Origin: Gammaproteobacteria bacterium
Lineage (GTDB): Bacteria > Gemmatimonadota > Gemmatimonadetes > Longimicrobiales > Gaopeijiaceae
Reading direction: 5' to 3'
Length of the DNA: 47,430 nt
NCBI GenBank assembly: GCA_009840525.1
Contig: VXNP01000117.1
Span: 1 to 47,430 of the forward strand
Numbering within the stretch: the first letter of the stretch is position 1; the number at the start of each line of letters is the position of its first letter. Shown in pieces: positions 8,213-16,216 of this stretch. Both the position numbers and the translations under genes were made by a program. Below the pieces are notes generated by a model, which saw only the letters and a list, made by a program, of their open reading frames with translations, made no database searches and was not told the origin of the DNA.

Positions 8213-8836
8213 TCAACAGCAGGAAACGCAGATCGTGCAGCCCTGTATGAACTTATACGATTTCCTGCCGGGATTTCTACCTCTTGTGTTCCGCTTCTTC
8301 CACATGCGTACCGTCCGCTCCAGCTTCGCCGCCGAGCCCGCGCGCGCGAACTCGAGCAGCTCCGCCTCGCGCTCGGGCGTCGCAACCCGGGTGAGCGCCC
8401 GCACCTTGGCATACGAGATAGTGCCGTGTTTCAGAGCGTCCGCGGTCTGCGGCAGTCGCTCGAGCGCGCGGGCGGTCCGCACCCGTTCGCGGGCCGTACC
8501 GATCTTCGTGCCAATCCTCCAGGCCAGCCATTCGGCGCAGGAGGAGTAGCCGCCGTCCTTCCACCCGCCCCGGCGGTCGAACTCGGCGATGAGGGTCATC
8601 ATGCGCGCCTCGGCGGAGTTGATGCGGGCCGCCAGTTCGGCGATGCGCTCGCCCAGCCTGCGGAGTTCGTCGTCGTCACCATTGCCGGCGGCGCGATTCG
8701 GGGCGCTCTCGGGACCGGACGGCGCGGGGATGGCATCGGTGGACACGGTGCCGGCGCCCCTGGGTTCCCGCACCATCGCAGGCCGCGAGGCGGGCCTTCC
8801 GCGAGTGTCGTAAAGAAAGTTCGCAGGTGCGATCAC
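8213..8836 (-). pseudogene. Truncated DUF222 (13E12-type) protein, HNH domain lost
   Basis: From GTG 8836 (GGGAGG 4 bases upstream) the product matches the N-terminal part of the full DUF222-HNH protein encoded at 40699-42333. Both share DELRRLGERIAELA-like and AEARMM..IA.FDRRGGWKDG segments, and both carry LPQTADAL..GTISYAKVRALTRVATPE. Homology ends abruptly at the RMWKK codons (about 8293). The remaining 27 or so residues are unrelated and run to a chance stop at 8213. The central region and the whole HNH nuclease domain are missing. The breakpoint coincides with the right end of the McrBC island, so insertion or deletion there probably destroyed the gene. Confidence 0.8.
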
Positions 8837-8854
8837 AATTCCTCCCAACGTGAG

Positions 8855-8887
8855 ATTGTACAATGACTTACGTACAAACATAACGGC
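8855..8887. promoter_or_regulatory. AT-rich intergenic element of DUF222 locus A
   Basis: Lies between the divergent starts at 8836 and 8918. It contains ATTGTACAAT and, 15 bases on, GTACAA, ending in TAACGGC. The same arrangement occurs at 42352-42383. The paired TTGTAC/GTACAA words look like operator half-sites or overlapping divergent promoter elements and stand out against the GC-rich surroundings. The factor that binds is unknown. Confidence 0.45.
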
Positions 8888-8917
8888 ACTCAAATCGGCC
8901 ACTCAGGATGCCCTGTA

Positions 8918-9439
8918 GTGGCCGAAACGCGGTTCGGAGACCTTCGGAAGGGGCAGCTGCCTGTGAATGCCGCCGGCGAGCCCGCCAGCGCCTCTGGAAG
9001 GTCAGGGAAGATGGGGTCTCGGAGTTCGCCACATCGCGGCCCCCGGATCCGTCAATGGCAGAATGGGACACGCACATGTGAATTCGGGACGCAGCGGGCG
9101 AGTGTCGCCGACCCCTCGAACGGACTACGGCCCAATGACCGACGCGCTCGCCCGTCAATGGCAGAACGGGACACCCGAATGTGCATTCGGGACGCGGGCG
9201 CGCGGGTGTCGCCGACCCCTCGACCGGTACTACTGCCCAATACCGACGCGCCCGCCCGTCAATGGAGAACGGGACACCCGAATGTGACTTCAGGCCGTCC
9301 TGGTTCCGGCCAGCGGGGAGGTACGAGATCCCGGCGTGTCACCGCGCACTTCCGCCCCGTCCTGGCAGGCGATGCGAACCCGGTTGACGAGTTGCTCACA
9401 ATCAGTACCGTAGGGGAGCAAGCCATTCACGCTTCCTGA
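8918..9439 (+). CDS. Divergent MAE-start ORF of DUF222 locus A, probably degenerate
   Basis: A frame of up to 173 residues from GTG 8918, weakly preceded by AGGA. Its first residues (MAET..GD.R) and the motif RQWQNGTRTCEFG beginning at residue 45 line up without gaps with the ORF at 42414, where RQWQNG also begins at residue 45. Here the DNA repeats that encode the motif are 103 and 104 bases apart, so the second copy is out of frame and the third is changed to RQWRTG. This suggests decay, matching the broken DUF222 neighbour. It may never have been translated; the conserved unit could act as DNA. Confidence 0.3.
   Translation: MAETRFGDLRKGQLPVNAAGEPASASGRSGKMGSRSSPHRGPRIRQWQNGTRTCEFGTQRASVADPSNGLRPNDRRARPSMAERDTRMCIRDAGARVSPTPRPVLLPNTDAPARQWRTGHPNVTSGRPGSGQRGGTRSRRVTAHFRPVLAGDANPVDELLTISTVGEQAIHAS
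9051..9296 (+). repeat. Tandem ~103-bp repeat, about 2.4 copies
   Basis: Copies start with GTCAATGG at 9051, 9154 and 9258. Each has a core of about 38 bases (GTCAATGGCAGAAYGGGACAC, then ATGTGMATTCGGGACGC). A more variable spacer containing GTGTCGCCGACCCCTCGA follows, shared by the first two units. The third unit has lost one base in the core and stops early. The core recurs twice at the other DUF222 locus (42547, 42628), always in the same orientation relative to that gene. Confidence 0.8.
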
Positions 9440-9464
9440 CCCGTCCGCGGGACCCGGAGGATCC

Positions 9465-9671
9465 ATGAGCGACGATCAACTCAATCATCCGGACGACCGA
9501 CGCGATCCCTCGGACGACCGACCCGATCCCACGGCCGAAGAGTCGGTCAATGTCGGGGGTCACCCCAGGGGCACGCTCGCCATCGTAGGCATCTACGGGC
9601 TGCTGTTCGTCGTTGGCTGGCTGTTCATCTACTTCGGGGTGTTCCTGCCCCGGGGCCCCCTGACCCAGTGA
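9465..9671 (+). CDS. ba3-type oxidase small subunit IIa
   Basis: A 68-residue protein with an acidic, Asp/Pro-rich N-terminal tail (about 1-33) and one transmembrane helix (about 37-60, TLAIVGIYGLLFVVGWLFIY). The HPRGTLAIV start of the helix and the FGVFLPRGP end match subunit IIa of Thermus-type ba3 cytochrome oxidases. In that complex the helix packs against subunit I in place of a helix missing from subunit II. GGAGG lies 4 bases before the ATG. It is first in a three-gene operon, 32 bases ahead of the CuA subunit. Confidence 0.8.
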   Translation: MSDDQLNHPDDRRDPSDDRPDPTAEESVNVGGHPRGTLAIVGIYGLLFVVGWLFIYFGVFLPRGPLTQ

Positions 9672-9703
9672 GGGGCCATGCGCTCTGACCGATTGAGCCG
9701 GCC

Positions 9704-10339
9704 ATGCACGTAGATCTCTACGAGAAGATCTGGATGTACGCCGCGGCGGGGATCATCCTCGTCTTCCTGGCGTCGATGGGCTACACCACGCTCGGGCGCG
9801 CCATGCAGCCGCCCAGCCACATCGAGACCATCGATCCGGCGTCCGTGCGCACCGACCCGGAGTTCGGCAGCCCGGGCGTGACGATCCACGAGGACGGTAC
9901 CGCGACGGTCGTGATCCAGGCCTTCATGTTCGCGTTCCTGCCGCTCGAGATCCGGGTGCCGCGAGGACGGGACGTCACCTTCCGCATGACGAGCCCCGAC
10001 GTGATCCACGGGTTCCAGATCGTGCAGACCAACGGCAACACGATGGTCGTGCCGGGCTACGTGAGCCAGTTCACGACTCGGTTCGACCGGGCCGGCGAGT
10101 ACCTCATCGTGTGCAACGAGTACTGCGGCGTCGGCCATCACGTGATGTCGGCGACCCTCATCGTCGAGGACATGCCGGCAACGTCCGAAGCGCCGGCCGG
10201 AGCCGGGGAAGCGCCGGCCAGAACCGGGGAAACGCCGGCCGAGACCGGGGAAACGTCCGCCGGAACCGGGGCATCCGCCGGAACCGGGGCGTCCACCGAG
10301 ACCGGGGAATCCGCCGCCGGGACGGAGCGTGACCGATGA
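9704..10339 (+). CDS. ba3-type cytochrome c oxidase subunit II (CuA)
   Basis: A 211-residue CuA subunit that takes electrons from cytochrome c outside the membrane and passes them to subunit I. It has one N-terminal transmembrane helix (about 10-30), then the cupredoxin domain. The CuA ligands are all present: His102 in DVIHGF, Cys137, Glu139 (backbone), Cys141, His145 and Met148 in CNEYCGVGHHVM. Having a single helix is typical of the ba3 family, where subunit IIa supplies the other. The C-terminal 45 or so residues are a low-complexity tail of Gly, Glu, Thr, Ala and Pro made of 6- and 7-residue repeats, unusual for the family. The stop overlaps the start of subunit I as ATGA. Confidence 0.93.
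   Translation: MHVDLYEKIWMYAAAGIILVFLASMGYTTLGRAMQPPSHIETIDPASVRTDPEFGSPGVTIHEDGTATVVIQAFMFAFLPLEIRVPRGRDVTFRMTSPDVIHGFQIVQTNGNTMVVPGYVSQFTTRFDRAGEYLIVCNEYCGVGHHVMSATLIVEDMPATSEAPAGAGEAPARTGETPAETGETSAGTGASAGTGASTETGESAAGTERDR
10191..10322 (+). repeat. In-frame short tandem repeats in the CuA subunit tail
   Basis: The word ACCGGGG (GCCGGGG in the first copy) recurs at 10202, 10223, 10244, 10265, 10283 and 10301, that is every 21 then every 18 bases. Both periods keep the frame and encode GE(A/T)PA.T and GA(S)xxT-like units. Such repeats can change length by slippage without breaking the gene. Confidence 0.75.
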
Positions 10340-11973
10340 GCGGGAGCGTGAGGGACGGGGGCAGGAAGCTCGCGCTCGCGAACCTGTGGGTCGCCATCGG
10401 CGCCTTCGCGGTGGCCTCCGGGATGGCGTTCATGCAGTCGCTGTCGCGAGCCAACCTCGATCTGCCGTTCCGGAGCGCGAGCGTCTACTACATGTCGGTG
10501 ACGGCGCACGGCGTCCTGATGGCGATCGTGTTCACCACGTTCTTCATCATGGGCTTCGGCTACGTGGTGGCCGAACGCGCGCTGGGCCGGTCCATCGTAT
10601 TGAAGAAGCTCGCCTGGGCTTCCTGGTGGGTGGCGCTGCTCGGCACCGCGATGGCCGCCTGGGCGATCCTGTGGGGCGAGGCGTCGGTGCTCTACACCTT
10701 CTATCCTCCGCTAATGGCCCATCCCCTGTTCTACATCGGGGCCGCGCTCGTGATCGTCGGCTCGTGGGGCTGGTGCTGGGTGATGGCGCGCACCTGGATG
10801 GTGTGGAAGAGGGAGAATCCGGGGGTGCGCACGCCGCTGCCCGTGCACGGCATGCTCGCGACGATCATCGTCTGGGTGCTGGCCACCATAGGCGTGGCGG
10901 CCGAGGTGCTGATCCTGCTGATTCCGTGGTCGCTGGGCATCGTCGACACCATCGACCCGATGCTGGCGCGCATCCTCTTCTGGTGGTTCGGCCACCCGCT
11001 GGTCTACTTTTGGCTGCTGCCGGCCTACGTCATCTGGTACACCATCACGCCGAGGATCGCGGGCGGGAAACTGTTCAGCGACCCGCTGGCCCGGCTGGCG
11101 TTCGTGCTGTTCATCCTGCTGTCCACGCCGGTGGGCTTCCACCATCAGCTCGTCGACCCGGGCGTGTCGGCCGGCTGGAAGCTCTTCCACACCTTCAACA
11201 CGCAGTTGATCCTCTTCCCCAGCTTCGTCACCGCCTTCACCGTCATCGCGTCGTTCGAGGTCGCGGGCCGCATGAAGGGCGCCAGGGGTCTGCTCAACTG
11301 GCTCGAGGAGCTTCCCTGGGGCGATCCCGCGTTCTCAAGCGTCGCGCTGGCCATGCTCATGTTCGCCGTCGGCGGATTCGGTGGAGCCATCAACGCCGCC
11401 TACGGCATGAACGCCATGGTGCACAACACCGCGTGGATCCAGGGACACTTCCACCTGACGGTGGGGACCGCGGTCGCGCTGACCTTCATGGGCACGTCGT
11501 ACTACCTCATGCCCCGGCTGACGGGCCGCGAGCTCGAGCTGTCGCTGCTGGCCCGCATCCAGCCCTACCTGTGGTTCGGCGGGATGCTGCTCTTCTCCAT
11601 CGCCAACCACCTGACGGGCCTCGCCGGCATGCCGCGGCGCGTCTACGACGCCAGCTACGGAGGCAGCGAGATCGCGCAGCAATGGGTCGCCGGCACCGGC
11701 ATCTCGGCGGTCGGCGGCATCCTGCTGTTCATCAGCGCCGCATGCTACGTGGCCGTGATGCTCGGCACCGGACTGGCGGGAAGGAGAATCGACCCCGAGC
11801 CCATCGAGTTCGCCGAGCCGCTCCAGGGCGAAAACGGCAGGGCCCCCATCCTCGACCGCTTCGGCCTGTGGTTCATCGTCGCCGCCATCCTCGTCGCCGC
11901 GGCCTACGCATGGCCCATCGCCGAGCACCTGTCGATGGAGCGCTTCGGCTCGCCGGGATTCCAGCCGTTTTAG
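10336..11973 (+). CDS. ba3-type cytochrome c oxidase subunit I
   Basis: The 545-residue catalytic haem-copper subunit that reduces oxygen to water and pumps protons. Expected ligands are visible: low-spin haem His58 (TAHGV) and His373; CuB His220 (cross-linked to Tyr224 in GHPLVYFW) with His269-His270 (FHHQ); and high-spin haem a3 His371 in GHFHLTVG. The HPLVYFWLLP and PVGFHHQLVDPG forms, and the lack of the K/D-channel Glu of the A family, point to the B (ba3) family. That family has high oxygen affinity and usually works at low oxygen. The gene starts at ATG 10336 overlapping the subunit II stop. No assembly factor gene is adjacent. Confidence 0.95.
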   Translation: MSGSVRDGGRKLALANLWVAIGAFAVASGMAFMQSLSRANLDLPFRSASVYYMSVTAHGVLMAIVFTTFFIMGFGYVVAERALGRSIVLKKLAWASWWVALLGTAMAAWAILWGEASVLYTFYPPLMAHPLFYIGAALVIVGSWGWCWVMARTWMVWKRENPGVRTPLPVHGMLATIIVWVLATIGVAAEVLILLIPWSLGIVDTIDPMLARILFWWFGHPLVYFWLLPAYVIWYTITPRIAGGKLFSDPLARLAFVLFILLSTPVGFHHQLVDPGVSAGWKLFHTFNTQLILFPSFVTAFTVIASFEVAGRMKGARGLLNWLEELPWGDPAFSSVALAMLMFAVGGFGGAINAAYGMNAMVHNTAWIQGHFHLTVGTAVALTFMGTSYYLMPRLTGRELELSLLARIQPYLWFGGMLLFSIANHLTGLAGMPRRVYDASYGGSEIAQQWVAGTGISAVGGILLFISAACYVAVMLGTGLAGRRIDPEPIEFAEPLQGENGRAPILDRFGLWFIVAAILVAAAYAWPIAEHLSMERFGSPGFQPF

Positions 11974-11993
11974 TCAATCCGCGGATCGCCCCC

Positions 11994-12752
11994 TCAGAGC
12001 TCGATCACCATCCCGTCGTCCGCAGCCTCGAAGCCCTCGATGGGCAGCGCGGCGAGCACGTCGTCGCCCATGTGGGTGAGCACGATGCGTTCGCAGTCGA
12101 TGTCCGCGCGGCGGGCGCGCAGCGTCTCGATGTCGAGGTGAACCGGGGCGCGCGGCCGCAGACTCCAGGCCTCGCAGATGAAGATATCGGCCCCGGCGGC
12201 GGCATCGATGAGGTTGTCATCCCACGCCGTGTCGCCCGAGAAGACGATGACCTTGCCCTCGACCTCGATGCGGAGTGCGTGCGGGTTGGTCGCGGGGACG
12301 TGGGTCACGGGGTAGCCGGTCACGGTCACGCCGCCGGGCCAGGCGTGTGCGAGGGTCGTGGGGCGGAAGGATGCGTATTCGCGAATTGCGAGGTTGAAGC
12401 GGTCCGGGCGCGGCGACGCGCTCGGGAAGAGGTGGCTGGCCAGCCGCGGCAGGCGTCCGGCGGTGCCCTCGGGGCCGAGGACCCCAAGGGGCCGCCTCAC
12501 CCCGGCGGCCGCCCGCTGGAGCGCCAGCCAGGGTATGCCGGCGTAGTGGTCGCCGTGCATGTGGGTCACGAGCACGGTGTCGATGGCGTTCGGATCGACG
12601 CCGAACTTCCTGAGCCCCACCAGCGCCGAGGCGCCGCAGTCGATCAGAAAGCGATGGGTGTCGGACTCGACGCAGAGGCAGGTCTGCAGCCGTCCGCCGC
12701 TGCCGAAGGCGTCGCCGCAGCCGATGAAGCGGATGCGAATGGGAGCTACCAC
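11994..12752 (-). CDS. Metallo-beta-lactamase-fold hydrolase (RNase Z-like)
   Basis: A 252-residue MBL-fold enzyme. The metal-binding motif THMHGDHYAG, the later HVPATN segment, SGDTAW and a final LTHMGDD His make a complete two-metal site, and the overall form resembles RNase Z/ElaC-like or arylsulfatase-like MBL proteins. It lacks a signal peptide, so it is cytoplasmic. The start is GTG 12752, overlapping the AddA stop and preceded by GGAGGAGGAAC inside the addA end, so it is translationally coupled to addA. The link to AddAB may mean a nucleic-acid substrate, but the family is broad and the true substrate is not known. Confidence 0.82.
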   Translation of the reverse strand: MVAPIRIRFIGCGDAFGSGGRLQTCLCVESDTHRFLIDCGASALVGLRKFGVDPNAIDTVLVTHMHGDHYAGIPWLALQRAAAGVRRPLGVLGPEGTAGRLPRLASHLFPSASPRPDRFNLAIREYASFRPTTLAHAWPGGVTVTGYPVTHVPATNPHALRIEVEGKVIVFSGDTAWDDNLIDAAAGADIFICEAWSLRPRAPVHLDIETLRARRADIDCERIVLTHMGDDVLAALPIEGFEAADDGMVIEL

Positions 12753-15700
12753 CGTTCCTCCTCCTCCATGGTCGTGAACAGGAGTGCCTTCTCCTTGACC
12801 GGTTCGCCGGTGACCTGCTCCCAGCACTCCGCGTACAGGTCCACCTGGCGGCGATACGTGCGGCGGCGGACCGGGAAGTCGGGGTCGTCGCCCACGTCGG
12901 TCTTGTAGTCCACGATCACCCAGCCGTCCGCCTCGCGGAAGGCCAGGTCGATCACGCCTTCCACCAGGCGGGGGATGCCGCCGTTCTCCGCCCGGCGCTC
13001 GACCGCGAAGGGCACCTCGGGCTGGCGCACCTCGACGCGCTCGGCACGGCGCCAGAGATCGGATGCCCGCACGCGCTCGACAAGCGACATGAGTTCATCC
13101 AGCTCGGCGGGCGCCCCGCGTTCGTCCAGCGGCCGCTCGTGCTCCACCAGGAGTGCCCGCGCAACGAATTCGAGCGCCTCGCCTTCGACTCCCTGGGCCG
13201 CGGCCGCGAGGGTGCCGTGCACGGCGCTGCCCCACGCGTAGCCGCGAAGGGTCGTGCGATCGGGCAAGGCGGGAGTCGCCGGGTCATCGGACTGCGCCGG
13301 CTCCGTGGCGGCGGCCTCGCCCCGAGGCTTGACCATATCCTGCGTTACGGCTTCATCCGCGTCATCCGCACCGTCGGCTTCGCCCATTTCCTCCTCGCCG
13401 GCCTTCGCCAACTCGGTGATGGAACTGAACTCGTACGATGGCCGGGCCCCCTCGGCCATCCCGGCTTGGGCCGCCTCCGTCTCCGCCAGCATATCCTCGG
13501 CGCTCCGCGCCATCCGCTCCCGCGACTGCGGCACGTCCGCCGCCAGGTGCAGCGCCTTGGCGTTCCGGTCCAACCACCCGTCGAAGATGCCCCAGCAGGA
13601 CTTCCCGTGCTTGCGTGCGACGACCAGTTCTTCGCGCGCGCGCGTGCATGCTACGTACAGGATGCGCTGTTCCTCGGCCTCCAGGAACCGCACCTCCTCC
13701 TGGGCAAGCGCGGACCATTCGAGCGGCTGCGCGAGCGTCCATGAACTGAAGGGGCCCGCGGGCGCGGTGACGGCCGCAAAGGCTTCCGCCCCGCCCTTTG
13801 CGCCGCGGCGGGTGTGGGCATCCAGCCGGCGCGTGTGGGAGACGGTCTGCGCGGGGTTGGCGAGCACGACGACGGTGGCCTGGAGGCCCTTGGCCTTGTG
13901 CAGGTTCATGACCCGCACGGCATCGCCGTGGCCAGGATCGAAGGGCGCTTCCGCATCCTCCCAGTCCAGCGCCGCCTGTAGCGCCTCGACGGCTCCGGCG
14001 AGCGACGCGTTGCCCCGCAGAGCCTCCGCCCGCACCGAATCCAGCGCGTAGGCCATGATCCCGGCCCGCAGGGTGCCGAGCGTGCTGCTCGCGACGAAGG
14101 GCATCAGCCCCAGCCGGTCCACCAGACGACCGATGACGATGTCGGCGGGCTCGCGGCGGCTCTCCTTCCACCATTCGTGCAGCGTCGCGATCGCCTCCGC
14201 CACCTCCGTTGCGGGCGCGTCTCGAGGAGAAATATCCTCGTCCCGGGAAGAAACATCCTCGTCCCGGTCCCGGGGCCTGGAGGTGAAGTCGAACCTGCCT
14301 CCGGCCAGGGCATGTTGCGCGAGCTGCTCGTGGTCGAGGCCGAAGAAGAGCCCGGTGAGCACCGCCACGACGTTCACGGGGTTTCCGGGGTCGATGAGCG
14401 TCTCGAGCAGGAGGACGAGCTCGCGCAACTCCTCCTCCGGCCCGGCCTGCGCCCCAGAGACCTCGATGGTCACGTTACGTTCCTCGAGCGCGCGGGCGTA
14501 GAGGTCCAGATGGGCTTTCTTCCGGGTGAGCACCAGGAAGTCGCCTGCCGTGCGCTCGCCGCTGTCGAGCCGAGCCCGGATCCAGCTTGCAAGCATCGCC
14601 GCCTCGAGGCGGGCCGCGTCCGCATTGCGCCGGGCCTTGGGCACGTAGTAGTGGAAAACCCCCTCCGGCCCATTGGGCGCTCTCGGGTAGGGCACCATGG
14701 GCGCGAAGCACGCCTGGCGGTCGGTTTCCTCCCGCGGAAAGCGGGCCGAATCGTCGAAGACGTCGTTGACCAGGTCGGCAACGGTCTGGCGCGAGCGGAA
14801 GTTGGTGATGAGCCGGAGGACGGCGCCGAACTCCCGGAAGCGCGCGCGCACCTGGTTGTAGACGGCGATGTCCGCGCGCCGGAAACGATAGATGCTCTGC
14901 TTCGGGTCCCCGACTACGAAGAGTGCCCCGGGACGCGGAACCACGGTGTGCCAGTCCCCCGGCCGGGTGGCGTCGTCGGCCCGAGATCCGGCATCCGCCG
15001 CCCGCGGCTCGGGCTCGGATGCGAGCAGGAAGAGCAGCTCCGCCTGGATGGGATCGGTGTCCTGGAACTCGTCGATGAGGACGTACCGATAGCGTTCCCC
15101 CAGATCACGGCGCACCTCGGGATGTTCGCGAAGCAGTTGCGCCGTCAGCATCAGGAGGTCGTGGAAGCTGAGCAGCCCGATGCGCAGACGCTCCTCTGCA
15201 AACTCGAGAGCTGCCCGCCGCACCAGCCTGATCGCCATCGCATAACGATGCGCCAGCCAGCGGTCGAGATGCTTGCGGATCGGACCGTCTTCGCTTCCCA
15301 GGACAGCGAGTTCGTCCCTCAGCCGCTTGACCTCGGCCGAGCCTGCCGGGGTCGGCTGTGGCCAGCGGTTGAGCGTGAAGCCCTTTCGCGAGGACATCTT
15401 TTCGGCGGCATCGAAGAGCGCCGCGAGGTCGTCCCATCCCCGGAAACGGCGCTTGTAGCGGAGGGAGCGCACCATTTGCTGGGTGGCATCCCAGCCGCGT
15501 TCAGGCTCATCATCCGGAATCAGGGCCAGTGCCCGGTCGAGCAGTTTCTCCAGCACGCGCCGCACCCCGCGTGCCTCCTCGGGGCCCGGCGCGGCGACGG
15601 GGTCGGCGGGATACTCGACATCGAGGTTCTCGACCATCTGGTCGAACGCCTTGCGCAACTGGTCGACGCGTAACCCCGCGCCCGCCAGCTCCTCGACCAG

Positions 15701-16216
15701 GGGGTCCGAGTCGGAGATGATGCGCTCGACGAAGCTCGTCCAGAAGCGTTCCTGGAGGAGCTGGGTCTCGGCCTCCTGCGCCTCCTGGAACTCCGGGTCG
15801 AGGCCGGCTTCGATGGGGCGCTCGCGAAGCAGACGCGCGCAGAAGGCGTGGATGGTGCCCAGAAACGCGCGGTCGATGCCGTCGATTGCGTCGCGGATCC
15901 GGGCCGCCCTCTCGCCTTCGGCCGGATCGTGGCGGGCCTCGCGGTAGCGCCGCTCGAGCGCCACCTGGAATCGTTCGCGCAGCTCCGCCGCCGCCTTGCG
16001 CGTGAAGGTGACGGCCGCGATCCGGGCCACTTCCGCTTCTCCGCTCTCGACCAGCGCCACCATCCGGTCGACGAGGAGCGTGGTCTTGCCGGAGCCGGCG
16101 CCGGCTTCGACCAGGAAGCTGGTGCGGAGTTCGGTGCGAACGCGCCGGCGCTGGTCTTCGTCGACCGGCGGGGGTCGCTGGTCCAGGTCAGCGGGGGAGG
16201 CTTGAGGCGCGCTCAC
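12746..16216 (-). CDS. addA: AddA-like helicase-nuclease (UvrD/RecB superfamily)
   Basis: A 1156-residue UvrD-type ATP-dependent helicase with a C-terminal nuclease, the motor of the AddAB double-strand-break resection complex. In order: Walker A GAGSGKT (about 39-45), motif Ia VTFTRKAAAELRERF, Walker B YVLIDEFQDTDPIQ, motif III GDPKQSIYRFRRAD, motif V VMNLHKAKGLQ, and motif VI ILYVACTRARE. Near the end is the RecB-type PD-(D/E)XK site with Asp in GVIDLAF and VDYKTD. The start is GTG 16216, overlapping the addB stop as GTGA; the frame remains open far upstream only because addB lies there. It is complete and coupled to addB. Confidence 0.93.
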   Translation of the reverse strand: MSAPQASPADLDQRPPPVDEDQRRRVRTELRTSFLVEAGAGSGKTTLLVDRMVALVESGEAEVARIAAVTFTRKAAAELRERFQVALERRYREARHDPAEGERAARIRDAIDGIDRAFLGTIHAFCARLLRERPIEAGLDPEFQEAQEAETQLLQERFWTSFVERIISDSDPLVEELAGAGLRVDQLRKAFDQMVENLDVEYPADPVAAPGPEEARGVRRVLEKLLDRALALIPDDEPERGWDATQQMVRSLRYKRRFRGWDDLAALFDAAEKMSSRKGFTLNRWPQPTPAGSAEVKRLRDELAVLGSEDGPIRKHLDRWLAHRYAMAIRLVRRAALEFAEERLRIGLLSFHDLLMLTAQLLREHPEVRRDLGERYRYVLIDEFQDTDPIQAELLFLLASEPEPRAADAGSRADDATRPGDWHTVVPRPGALFVVGDPKQSIYRFRRADIAVYNQVRARFREFGAVLRLITNFRSRQTVADLVNDVFDDSARFPREETDRQACFAPMVPYPRAPNGPEGVFHYYVPKARRNADAARLEAAMLASWIRARLDSGERTAGDFLVLTRKKAHLDLYARALEERNVTIEVSGAQAGPEEELRELVLLLETLIDPGNPVNVVAVLTGLFFGLDHEQLAQHALAGGRFDFTSRPRDRDEDVSSRDEDISPRDAPATEVAEAIATLHEWWKESRREPADIVIGRLVDRLGLMPFVASSTLGTLRAGIMAYALDSVRAEALRGNASLAGAVEALQAALDWEDAEAPFDPGHGDAVRVMNLHKAKGLQATVVVLANPAQTVSHTRRLDAHTRRGAKGGAEAFAAVTAPAGPFSSWTLAQPLEWSALAQEEVRFLEAEEQRILYVACTRAREELVVARKHGKSCWGIFDGWLDRNAKALHLAADVPQSRERMARSAEDMLAETEAAQAGMAEGARPSYEFSSITELAKAGEEEMGEADGADDADEAVTQDMVKPRGEAAATEPAQSDDPATPALPDRTTLRGYAWGSAVHGTLAAAAQGVEGEALEFVARALLVEHERPLDERGAPAELDELMSLVERVRASDLWRRAERVEVRQPEVPFAVERRAENGGIPRLVEGVIDLAFREADGWVIVDYKTDVGDDPDFPVRRRTYRRQVDLYAECWEQVTGEPVKEKALLFTTMEEEERW

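Noticed and set aside
9051-9296. CRISPR-like array
   Set aside because: Units are 103-104 bases with repeated spacers, only about 2.4 copies, and there are no cas genes.
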